A program made the position numbers and the translations under genes. A stretch of 64,000 nucleotides of DNA, from positions 11,592,971 through 11,656,970 of the forward strand of contig NC_081333.1 in the NCBI RefSeq assembly GCF_022539665.2, in the 5' to 3' direction. This document shows positions 49,201 through 61,462 of the stretch, in pieces. The stretch is from Daphnia carinata (taxonomy: Eukaryota; Arthropoda; Branchiopoda; Diplostraca; Daphniidae). Below the pieces are notes generated by a model, which did not search any database, was not told the origin of the DNA, and saw nothing but the letters and a program-made list of their open reading frames with translations. Numbering within the stretch: the first letter of the stretch is position 1; every line of letters starts with the position of its first letter.

Positions 49201-50348
49201 CCGAGAAAGGGACAAAAGTTTTGCTCGTTCCTTCGAATCCCGATGAGCTTTTTCCATCCACTGCGACACGCATTCGTGTCTGAAATAAGAGATGACATGG
49301 TCGTCCATTTCCTTCCTCTTTTTTTCTTTCTTTTTGTGTTCGTTGTGTCTCCGGGAAATGAAAAGAATAAGAGACAGAGAAAAAGTCGGCTTGCCCTACA
49401 GGATTGGAGGCGTTGAACTGAACGAATGTTTCAGTGACAGATGCATAGGATCTCCCACCCTAGATTTAAGTCTTTTTTTTGTTTCCCCCCCCCCCCTTTT
49501 TTCCCACGTCGTCAATCCATCCGCATTCGCGTAATGAAAATAGGCTGACATTTGGGTTAGACTTAAAGTACACATAGATCCGCGTTACGTAGTCGATTTT
49601 TTTGTGTACCGCATTCAATCCCTTTTTCATATGTAAATATTTTTCTTCTTCCCGTGGCTGGGGCGCCCAACGCGGCGTGTTTGATTTCACAAGATGAAAT
49701 TGAACAACCCGGATTGCTTGTTATCCACTGAGATTTATCGTTAGATCTCCATGGTTTCGCTCATCTTCTCCATTTTTTTTTTCTTTTTTTCTTTTTTTTT
49801 TCACATTAAACCGCTGAATTCCAAGATTTTCTTCGTGTCTTTTTACTCATTTCGTATTGTTTTCTTTTTCATGGCGGTTGCACCGTAGGCTTATTGCTGA
49901 TCCCCTTTCAAGTTTTCGCCATGGCTGCCGTCTTGTTTTCATTTTTGCGCTCATCACCTTGTTATTCTTAGGGAAAGAAAAAGAAAAAAAAAAATCTGTT
50001 GTGAACAAAACAAAGGTTTTCCCTTTAGGTGAGTGAATGACGCCTCTATTGACGTCATCCACGGCCATCTGGATTCCTACTGTACTGGGTCAAGCTGAAG
50101 ACCTGTCCCCGCTGTTGAGTTATGCATACCACATCGATACACACTCGACGTCCTCTACGTTGTAGATTAAAAAACGATTATTAGTTGTCCATCCATCCGT
50201 CCCTTCTTTCCCAACCCGCGGGGTTACATTCATGCTTTAATAATGGTGTCTTTAAATTGGGTTCTCCATCAGACCAAAGGTAAATAACATCTCGCAATCA
50301 TTAGCCTCGCCATTGACCCACGTATGGGTTACGTAACGAGCTCTTGAT

Positions 50349-50380
<32 letters not shown>

Positions 50381-53300
50381 CTCTTGTTTTCTTCGAGCGA
50401 TGGCGCGGTCGTGGCCCGTCAGTTGTACAAAGATGAGAAGCGATTCAATCGATGATGGTGAATAGCCAATCAATTTGAAACGGCTGCGTCTGTGAGGTAT
50501 AACATTGACGGAACGAATAAGAACTACGACCTTTTTGGTCAGCTAGGCCCAATAGCCATTGATAAGCTTCCAAAAAAATTTTTTTTTTTTGGCCCGTTCT
50601 ACCGGTCTGGGCATGCTGACGTCAGTAAATGGCCAAAACAAGGCCGTCTTTATTTTTTTTTATTTTTTTATTTTTTTTTTTTTTGTGCGTTCTTTTTCTT
50701 TTTAAACCTGCTTGTCATAATTCAACTAGAAGAGATACTAGGGTGAACGTAGAGAGAGGCTCTTGATTTTTGCCAACGCATGTGTTTCGATGCGGGTGCC
50801 AAAGACTGATAGCGCAACGTTACGCGATGTTTCTCCTTAAGTTTTCTTGGCATCATTTGGGCATTTCACGCTGCCGTAAGGCGGACTGTTTTTTTTTTTT
50901 TTGTTTGTTTGTTTTATTATGCTTATTATTATTTTTTCTTTTGAGGTTTTTTATTTTTATTTTTTTTTTTTTTTTTCCCTTCTTCTTCTTCGGTTTGAAG
51001 TGCCTCGACGGTGGGGTTCTTGTCGTTGGTGCTTGTCTGTTCGTACGTCGTTTAATGACCGTGGCCTTATCGTAAACCTTTCAAAGTCGTCGTACTATGT
51101 ATATATAGATTATGTAGTACAGCATAGCGCATTGTGCGTCCGTCTCCAACCGTTTCCGTGAAGAGAAAAATGGCGACATTTTGACTGCACACCAACAGAT
51201 TTAACGTCTGGTCGTAGAAATACTTCATAAGTAATCCTCATTAAATAATTTCATTTTATTTATTTATTTTTTTTTTTTCCTAAATATTTTTAACTGGTCA
51301 TTTAATAATCAGTGGGACTGCCAATTGATGAATATTGTCCCCTATCATTTCCGGGATGATAACGTTTAAACGCATCTTATGACGCAAGCTTCTCTTATTC
51401 TCTGCCCAAATGTTATACATATTTTTATTTTTATTTTTTTCCCAATTTTGGCGCGGCCATTTTCATCTCACTCCTCCCGTTCTTTATTGGATCCGCTTGA
51501 CTATATCCTTTCACTTCGTGAAGAAAAAGAGGTGGGGGGGGGGAAGGGAAACCAAAATCCCGAGACTATATGATCCTGTTCTGTGTGTTGCGTGAATGAC
51601 GTGCACACACACTATATATTTATAGAAATTGAGTCTATAGACATGGCCGTCGGGCAGGTTGGCATCAGTTCCACGTTTTCTTGCTCTCCTCTCTTCCCCC
51701 TTTTTTTTCCCCATCATTTAAATCCTCGACACTCCCCTTCCCGTTTCTATTCTGTGTTAAGCTGAAAACCTTATTCTCGTGTTCGGCGTTCCCCCGTGAG
51801 TCGTCCACTACATTTAAAAAAAAAAAAAAAAAAAAGAGGTGGGGAGGAAGGAAAGCTTGGATATTGCGCATCGAGTAAAAGAAGAAGAGGCTCGGCTTCA
51901 TATTCTTCCTCGTACGTGAAATGAAGCAGGGACTGTCTTTTCTTACGAAGAAAGTTTTTCTTTTTTGAATAGACCCACAGTTCCCGCCTTCTTTTCTTCT
52001 GTGTCGATTTTCCACAGGGGAAAAAAAGTAAATAGAATGATGAAGAAGTTAGGGAGAAAAAAGAAGGAAGGTGATCCAATATCACATCTGCCAAAGTTTC
52101 GATTCTCTTCTTCTTCTTCTTTTTTTTATTATATCGAGCGAGACTATAACGAGGGGATGGAAGAAAGGTCAACTTTTGTTTACGTCAGTAACTTTATTCT
52201 TTGAAAAAAAATAATTGTAGGCCGTAGGTTGAGTGATGTGCTATAAGAGCATAAAGAATTATTGAATTTCAATAGAAACAATCTAATTGGATCATGGCTT
52301 TATCCCTTTTTTTTAACGTTCAAAAGAAACAGATTGAATATGAATTTGCCTATCACAATCTTTCAGTTTCTATTCGTACTTGGAATTCGATATGGAAATT
52401 GCAATAGGGCATGTGTTAAACTCAAATCGATTCTCAGAGTCTGCTGTCCATTGACGCCTTTTAAACGGTACACGATGTCACTCACGTATTTTTTCACGAG
52501 CGAAAAAAGTGACCCCCCCTTCTTTTAGATATTATTCATGTTATCGTTGTGATTCGGTGCGCTGTACGAGAAGGTCTTAATGTGAAACGTTTGGATCGAT
52601 GAAAGAGTCAACAGCCGAACTAAAAGCTTCCCAGTTCTCCTCCATAATTGGTAACCGGAAGGTTTGGTCAAACGGCCGCGTTTTCGAGGACAACACGAAA
52701 CCTTTCGGCAAAAAAAAAAAAAAAAGGGCGGGACTAACGTTAAAAAAAAAAAAAAAAAAAAAAACGATTTCTCTTTTATGAAGCGACGTGCCAACCATTG
52801 ATAATCAAAAGGAGCGAGAGACACTCCCTGTGTATTGTCTTTATTTTCTTTTTCTTTTCTTTTTTTTTTTTCTGTTAAAACACAAAACAAATTGTCTTCT
52901 TTTTTCCGTCTCCGGTCCCGTCTTTGCACGCGACACAATGTGTCCGTCTCTAGAGGGAAACTCAGCATCTCGTTGGCAACTGGGGCACTGATGCAGACAA
53001 TGGTCAGCAGCAGCCATAGAATGGCAGACTAACTGCGCCACTGTTAGAAAATTCGGCCCAGAGTCTGAGCCGTTTCAGCGGGCGGATGCAGTACCATTGC
53101 CTTCCTTTTTTTTTTTTTTTTGTTACTGGGACATCTTTGAACATCAGCATATTCCTTGTTATTATTGGGCTTGCATAAATGGCTTTTGCAGACTTGGCGT
53201 TGAACTGGCAGATGATGCGGGCATCTCCTGTGCGTCCTCCTCCCCCCCTTCTTTTATATAATAGGGGCCCTCGTTATGCACAGAATGACACTTCTCCGCA

Positions 53301-56300
53301 CATCGTCTCCGTGGATAGCGAAATCGATAGGCGGGTTGTGGGGAACTGGTGTGCGTACAAACGCAGCGACGTCATATTTGGGCTGACGTCGTACATCTGG
53401 AAAAGTCGATGACGTGTGTTTTTTTTTTTTCTTTTTTCTTTCCTTGGTTGGGTGGTGAGGTTACGTGGTTAAGAAAACAGGGTATCGGTGAAAAATAACT
53501 GGGCGAATGAGAGATAAATGGCGTATAGAAAATACACACGAACTGCTGCGCTTGTCAGAGAAGAAGAAGAAAAAGGAAATCGAGTGTGCGGAAGCGCAGC
53601 GAAAATAAAAGCGAAGACACGTGAGAGAGAGCGAGAGAGAGAGAGAGAGAGAGAGAGCAGAAGTTATCCGTCCATGTCGAGCTATCCTTCTTCCGCTTGG
53701 CCGCACCTTGTTTTCTCCACTTCTTCATCCACCATTGAAGAATGAATTGATGATCAATGGATACGAGTTTGATAGAAAAATAGCTATCATACACACGTCT
53801 TTGGATTTAGCAAGTTGATACCAAAGTTTGTGATTGACGGAATTATTATTATTTTTTTTTTTCATCATGTTTAAATAGTATGACATTTTTCGCTAGTTAT
53901 TGGATCACTACCCAAAACTTTGAAGGTCTTTTTTTTTTTTTTTTTATTTTAATGTTTTTCGATTTTATGGACGACGCCAAAAAAAAAAAGAGATCCTAAA
54001 CTCGATGCGCTTTGAAAGAATTTGATGGCTGCCTTAACTTTTTTTTTTTTTTTTTTATTGCGGAGAACTTTGAGAGAAGAAAACGGATGGAGAACATTGT
54101 TCCCTTTTTTTTTTTTTTTTTTTCTTTCTTTTGATATATTTTTCTTTGCCTTTTTGGGGTAACGAACTTGTCGATACGTCGTAATTGATCAGTGATGGAA
54201 CGAAAGAAACTCTTCTCCGACTCTGTGTCTTGGCGCCCTATTTCCTTCCGCTATCCCAAAGTGATAATCAAATGACGGAGCGAGTCGTGGTGGTGTGTGG
54301 TGGGCCTCGCCCATTTCCCTCTCTCTCTTTTTACACGCAACTGTTTTATACTTAGTTGCAATAGGAATGGCCCACGGCCTTTGTGTCGTTGTTCTCACTC
54401 TCTCGCACTGCCTTTTCTGTCTTTCTTCCACGTCGACGTTCCGCCTATCAACCGACGTATTTCCACCAGCCGCTTCCGCCCAAAAATTCGACGTCTTTCT
54501 CTTCCTTTTTTTTTTTTTTTTTTTTTCTTTGCCCAATTCTGAAAGGTCAAGTCGTCACTAGACTGAATGAATGTCAACAACTTAATTCGTCTTTATTTTG
54601 AACTTTTGTTCTTTTTCACGCCGTAAAAGTGACGATGGACCTCATCATTTTTTAAACCGCCCTTTTTTAATGATTTAAGAGGTGAGGGGTAAACAAAAAA
54701 AAAAAAAAGCTTTGTAGCTTCGTGTACGTTAGGTTTTCATGCGGGGAAAACATCAATAACATAGTGGGCTGAAAGCTTTTTCCTGACGGCAGTGATTGAA
54801 AGGTGTGTCACCATTTAATGGAAGGTTGGACAGAAAGGCAAAATTCTAAGAAAACACTCGCGTAATTTTGATGCATGAATAGCATGTCACTGACTACTCG
54901 TTCCCCCCCCCCCCTTTCTGTCAGACGCCCGCCTTTTCTTTAAAAAAAAAAAAAAATAGATATATTTTTTTTATTTATTTATTATAGACAAAGTGACGTT
55001 GATTTGATTCGATTTCTCGTTATTTGATTCAATCAACTGTACCCGGATCGCAAGAGCCCGGAAATATATGTATTCCCTTTATCCTTCTACATCCATTAAT
55101 GTAGACATCCTCGTGAAGGGAAAGCTCGCCGTAGCTATTCGATTTCTGCATCAGGTGTAGGCTCTTCTATTTTTTCTTTTTTTTTTTGTTCCCCGCCGGC
55201 CATATGTGCGCTCGCACACCCACCAAAAAAAAACGTCTAATCATTTCATTCCCCCTTCTTTCCCATTATTTTTCGTGATAATAGGTGATTGTGTTACTGC
55301 GCAGACACCTATCGTTTTCTTTAGCGCTTCTCGCCGCCAGCGCCAAGGTGTCGTATCGATATATCATGGCGACCTCTGGCATTTCATTAATGCTGAATGA
55401 TGTCATTATTATTAGCCCCATTCATTTCTTTCGCCCTCGCTTTTCGAAACGGCGCCCTTGTCAAAATGGCCGTCAAAAGCGGCAAGATGGATGCGCTTAT
55501 ATGCTTATAATGATGCCACACTTGGCTGAACTTTTGCTCGTCAGACGTGAGCCATGACACTGGCCGTTCTCAGTTTTGTTTCCTTATTAAAAAAAAAAAA
55601 AAAAAAAAAAAGAATAAAAATAGAAAAGGAAACAATAGTGGAATTTCTTTTTTTTTTTTTTTTTTTTATGCATCATTCATCAAAGCTTTGCCAGAGGTTT
55701 GATTGCACTGCGACAATACGGAGCGCGTCTTACCATTCCCTTTTTTTTAATGTTTCTTTTTGAATTTCTAGTTATTTTTTGGGGTGCGAAATGGATGTAC
55801 CTAAAGAAGAAGAATCGGCACAAAAAAAATAAAAAATAAAAAGAGAGAGAGAGAGAAAGAACTAGAGGAATTGGAGACATCTTTTCTTGCTTCGTCGTTG
55901 GGGACGAAATAAGTGGATGGGTGGGGAAAGGGATGATGAATGATAAAGAGCAAGAAGATCGCTATCGTTCTCGTTGCTTTTCTTTCTCCATGCCATTCAT
56001 CTCCGTTGTTCTCTGCTGGAGCGCGCTATATTGCGATCTAGTAGGAGTATTAGGCTTATATTTCTTTTTCTTTCTCCTTTTTTTTTTTTTTTTTTTTTCT
56101 TGTGCGTCTCAAAAAGCTCCGCAGAAGAAGAAGAAGAAGAATTATTATTATTATTTTTTTTTTTTTTTTTTTTTTTGTTATCCCGCTAAAGCCGTTATGG
56201 TTGAATAGTAACGATTAGCCTCGTCCGTATTTCCTGTGGTAGCCTGCTGCTGTTACATGCTTATATTCATCGTCTAGGAAATATAGAACAGACAGTGGCT

Positions 56301-56951
56301 CCTAAAAATGCCATAGAGTTCTCCTCCTTTTTTTTTTTTATTTTTTTTTTTTTATTTTTCCTTCTTTACCAAGAGATTAGTTATGATTTCCATCTGACGG
56401 CCAGGCAATAAACATGCAGTTAATGACGACGGATATAAAATAAAGGGGTGGAAATAAATAAAACAAAAGCCCGCATTTTCATTGTTTCAGCTGAACAGTC
56501 GCCAAAAAAACAAAAAAAAACAAAAAAAAAAACACAACAACTTTACGGTTCATTTCATTCTTCCTTTTTCGTATTTTTATTGAACGGTGATTTAGATGAG
56601 AGGCAAGAAAGAAAAGAGGCATTTTCTTTTATCTGAATCAATGTTAACATTTGTCGAAACATTGTCTTAGTTTGGCTTTTTTATTCGACCCCCTTTTTCT
56701 TATCAATCCGATGCCAACTATTAACAGAATGCCCGGCGATCAGCTCTACAAAACAAAGAACGGATGTAGTAAAAGATAGGAAAAGGGTTACACGAAGAGG
56801 TCAATATAGAACACGCACACAAAAAACGAAAGTAAATTGGTTCCAGGGGCTTGCCAAAATGTCTATATCCCCCATCCGTATAGTTTTCAACACTGGCCAC
56901 GGACGTTTGTACTGGGCACTCGTTAATGAATGCCTACGAGTTATTTCCAAA

Positions 56952-56988
<37 letters not shown>

Positions 56989-59093
56989 TGAGCTACAAAC
57001 CTCTCAATGTACTCTGGGCTTCGTCATCAAAACTCGATTGAGTCCTTCGTCTTTTATTTTGGATGAAAAACATCTTTGCTCATCCGCAAAAGCGCGTTGA
57101 ATCGATGACTGTGCCAAACTTTTTTTTTTTTTTTTTTTTTTTTTGATTTGAAACACGAGACAGAAGAAGAACATTGACGGAGAGAGGGAGGAGACGTGAC
57201 TGGACAATAGACACTCTTAGATTTGCTCAGTATACAGTGCCCATAAGATGAGAGAGAGGGGAAAAGAAGAAGAGGAAAGTGCTGGTGTGCGTCGATGCCC
57301 TCTCCTTTCAGTCGATAACGAACAAGAGGATGGATATCCAGCAACTCATCAAATGTTGTTTAGCCTTTCACGACGCCCTCCTTTTTCTTTTTTTTTCTTC
57401 TTCTTTCTTTCTTTCTTTCTTCCTCTTTGTGCCGATCTGTGTGTATATGTGTCTGTTTGGCTGGAAATAGTCTGCTCTGTTTGCCCGTACAAAGTAGAAA
57501 ACTCGCTTTGCTTTGTACATTTTGATTTTATTACGTTTTGCCTTTTATCAACGACTATTTTCGTCGAGATAATAACAATTGGAAAAAATCAAGTTTTTTC
57601 TTATACATTCGGTGGGAAAAAGAACAAACTCTTGATACATGTTTTTGGTCGAGGTCACATCCTTCAAAAAAGCGACTGGACACGCAACGCTATCGTTACC
57701 CCTCGTCGGGGTAGTGACAGTTTTACACGACATGACCATCGCAAACATAATAATACCTACCATTGTTCATAGCGTCTACAAACAAAGCAAAAGTGTTATG
57801 TTCGTGACGATAGTTTTCTTTGTTTCATTTCACATCTTGAAATGTGAATGTCTTTCAATTGATTTAATTTTATCCTTTTATTTATTTATTTTTTTTTTTT
57901 TCGTTTCAGGTCTTCGCAAAGTCTACCCGTACTACTTTACGTTCACGACGTTCACCAAAGGTCGCTGGGTTGGAGAGAAGATACTCGACGTCTTTGCCAG
58001 AGAGTTCAGAGCTCATCCCGTCGAGGAATATGTAAGAAAAAAATTTTAAATTTCGCTTCAACAAAAATGTTTTTGCGCGCATATTAAAAAAAAACGTGTC
58101 TTGATATTCCTGCTCTCTTGATTGTTACGGACTAAAGTTTAGACTTGTTACGTATCGAGCGTTCTCCGACTGGCCGGGCTGCTTGTCTTAACGGCAGCGC
58201 AACACGCGCCGTCATTCTTCTAGACGGGTAGCAGCTGCGGTAACACGGAGAACCTCGTGTCAGTTGACACGCAAACAAAGCGCGTGACTCTTTGGGTTTT
58301 TTTTTTTTTCAATCTTGTCGGGAGGTCGTCATTTCACGCTCCAGTTTGCTCCTTTTCTTTTTTTTTTTTTTTCAATTGGATGTTTCCTCCCCCTCCTTTT
58401 TTTTTTTCGTGCTCGGTTACCGTTTCCGAGGTTCTTTTTTTTTTTTTTCCCCCTTTTGTTCCCGACATTTTTTCGCTCGGTCGTTTCTTAGGACGATAGA
58501 GTCGAGTGTGAATCAAATGAAATTATCAAAGGATATTTCACGTTCATTGTGCTCAATTGTTGATCAATTTTTTATGATTCTTGGCGATGCAGGAGCGGTG
58601 CATCAAGTCCGGATCGCTGACGGTCAATTATGAAAAGGTGGATATTGATTACCGACTGAAACACAACGATCTGTTAGCCAACATCGTGCACAGGTAAAAG
58701 AACAATGTTCTTCTTTTTTTTTTTTTTCCGTGTTACATTGAACTTTACAGGTTCATGAATTTTTTTTTGTGTATTTTTCCGATGAGCTCTTTCGTTCCTT
58801 TAAAACGTTCTGAATTCCAAACAATTCAGCATAGCTTGTTAGCGATCGTTGACGTTTAATCTTTCAACCGTCAATGATGTCAAGACATTTCGAAAACGAA
58901 GTCGGCATGATAGGCTTATAGCTGTACACGTATCATAGACGAAAAACGAGAAACATGACGTCGCTCTCTCTCTCTCTCTAACCAAGTTGTTGTTGTGTGT
59001 TGTTGCGTACTGCTTGCGACCTGCTGATTGAATGGCGATGGAAACAAACAAACAAATTGTGTACATTTTATTTTTTCCAAAAACAAAACAAAA

Positions 59094-59135
<42 letters not shown>

Positions 59136-60754
59136 AAACGGCTGCGCAGACACGAGAGGCCCGTGATCGGGGATGCGGTGAGCATCGTCCACCTCGACGA
59201 CGACTTGGTGGTCGTTCACAAGCCTCCCTCCGTCCCTGTAAGTTGTTATTCTTCTTTAATGATGTTCCTTTGTTGTTGTCGTTGTTGTTGAACGTCATTG
59301 ATTGGCAAATTCCCCCAAAAAATAACCTTCTTTTTTTTTCCTCCTTTCCTTTTCTTATCTTCTTCCTTCATTCCTTGAACGAAAACATCCAAAGAAAACC
59401 TTTAAATTATAATTCCCCCCCCCCATTCTAAACAGCCAAAAAAAAAAAAAATTCCCCTTTCTTCTAATCCCCTCCTGCAATCTGGTATGGATATAGCCCG
59501 TACGTGAAATCCGAACCAATCAACATCGAGCTGGGCATCTCTCTTAATAGTATATCGAAATTCCTTTTTATTTTATTTTATTTTTTTTGCCCCGTGGTAT
59601 AACCCCCTAAGTTCCTAGCCTCTTTCGCCCTTTCGTGATTGGGATACGATCCGGAAACTAGAGAAGGTTTTTATTGGGATATGGCAGGGAGGAAGATGTA
59701 GAATCTCTTTGATCCCCCTCCCCGAAGAGGTTCGAGTGTGCTGCCTTAGTTTTGCAAAGGATTTCAAAGACAATCAACAATTGAAGAGAACGCAGCTAAT
59801 ATCGCGTTCGTGATTAGCAGCGGCGGGTAGCGGCATGTTTCCTTTTACGTGGGGTGCATACACGTGGACACGCTGTTTTGAAACGTGCGTGCGCTCAAAA
59901 AAAAAAAAAAAAAAAAAAATGAGAACATTACCAGTAGATGTGAAGTTGTACATATGTTGGAGATGATAGAGAAGAGTATCAAATCCAGTTGGTAGATCGT
60001 GGAATATCGATCCGAAGGGGGGGGGGGGGGGGGTTCGCTTGACACTCAAATGGAAATGGCCAAACATAAAAGAGAGGAGATGGAACGATATCAGCAAGGC
60101 CTCTTTCTTTCGTCGAGAACCAAATGTCTTCGATAATGAGATTACAAGACTTGATAGTAGAGTTATTATGTGAGAAACGAGGCGGAATGATGCCAGAAGA
60201 GGCAGAACATTCTTTTTGATCCGATTCCGGCCACAGGAAGGACGAAGGCTTTACGTATTTGTCTATTTGATTTGTCTTCTCTCTTTTTTTTTTTCCGATG
60301 CTCAAATTTGGAACAAAAAAAAGTTGTTTTCGACTTCATCGTGGATCAATCGAAAGAATTGATTTTTTTTTTTTCTTATTCCTTTTCTTCGCGCTCGTCA
60401 TTAAAAAAGATGGCATAATTGCTGGCAATTGATTCAGAGTTCTCTTTCTTTAGATGTTCTTCTAGTACAATTTGAATTCACTTTAAAAAAAATAGGAACA
60501 AAATTTAATGCTTGTACGGGGGAGGGGGGGGGGGGACGACGAGCTCTGGTCGTCGGGTCCGTCTGGAACATTAAAGAATGAATAAAAATGGAAACGATTG
60601 TTCGCGTCGCTCGCCGTCGTTGCCCGAGACCAGATTGAATCGTATGCGATTACGGTGGCCAACAAAAGAAGGGCCAGGTCGTTGTCACGCATCTCGTTGT
60701 GTAAAAGACGTGGCAGGTGGATGGTGTGTAACGCATCTCAATCGTATCTCGGTG

Positions 60755-60788
<34 letters not shown>

Positions 60789-61431
60789 CTTTCCCCCATT
60801 CCCGAACGTTGTTCGCCGCGCATCTATGAATAGAAAAGGAAGAAGAAAAAAAAAGAAAAAAAAATGGTCGCCTATATTTCCGCGTCTTTTTGCGGGATTG
60901 CCATAGGCATGGTCCGCGTTGCCTGTCTGTTTGAATAAGTGAGGGACATGTTCCGCTTTTCTTCGTCCGCCTTGCGTTCGTCTCTTTTTTTTTTAGAATC
61001 CGCCTTTTTTGGAGGCTACTGCGTCATTGTCGAACGGAGCTGAAAAAACATCCGTGTTGTCTATCTCAGCTTTCTTTCATGCCTATGTCTATATACACCT
61101 TGAATCCCCGGCAAATATCAAGAAAGAATTGAGCATCGATCGATTGACTTCCTTGCGCATACTCGAGGCCACCCAATATAATGGATTTGGATTTCTTTCT
61201 TCTTTTTTTTTTATTTCGTTTTTTTTTTTTTTTTTTTTTTTTTTATATTTGTTCACGTTGGGAAATGTGGCAATCCAATCACAAGGCGGCCATCCGTGGG
61301 TGTAATTTTGAAATAGGAGCAGCGTGAATCTTGATGCGCGCCACCCATTTTGAGCGGCAAAGTCATAAAACAGTTAAGAGCTATAGCGCAAATAAAGCTT
61401 CTGCGACCTTCCGTTTCCCCCCCCCCCCCCC

Positions 61432-61462
<31 letters not shown>

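Larger units (their letters stand above)
42365..57909 (+). other. 15.5-kb intron of the RPUSD2-like gene
   Basis: The acceptor before 57910 is TTTCGTTTCAG. No internal exon, nested gene, tRNA or transposon is recognised on either strand. It is crowded with homopolymers, mainly T on the plus strand (up to 31 nt at 50350-50380) but also A (31 nt at 56956-56986), G and C, and with GA and GT microsatellites. It could hide enhancers or an unrecognised non-coding RNA, but nothing in the sequence shows this. Confidence 0.6.

Noticed and set aside
55285-55557. 90-codon plus-strand ORF in the 15.5-kb intron
   Set aside because: No motif, no fitting splice sites, flanked by homopolymers.
56956-56986. 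A31 run as a possible retrocopy poly(A) tail
   Set aside because: No gene-like sequence upstream and no flanking direct repeat; similar A/T runs are everywhere in this intron.
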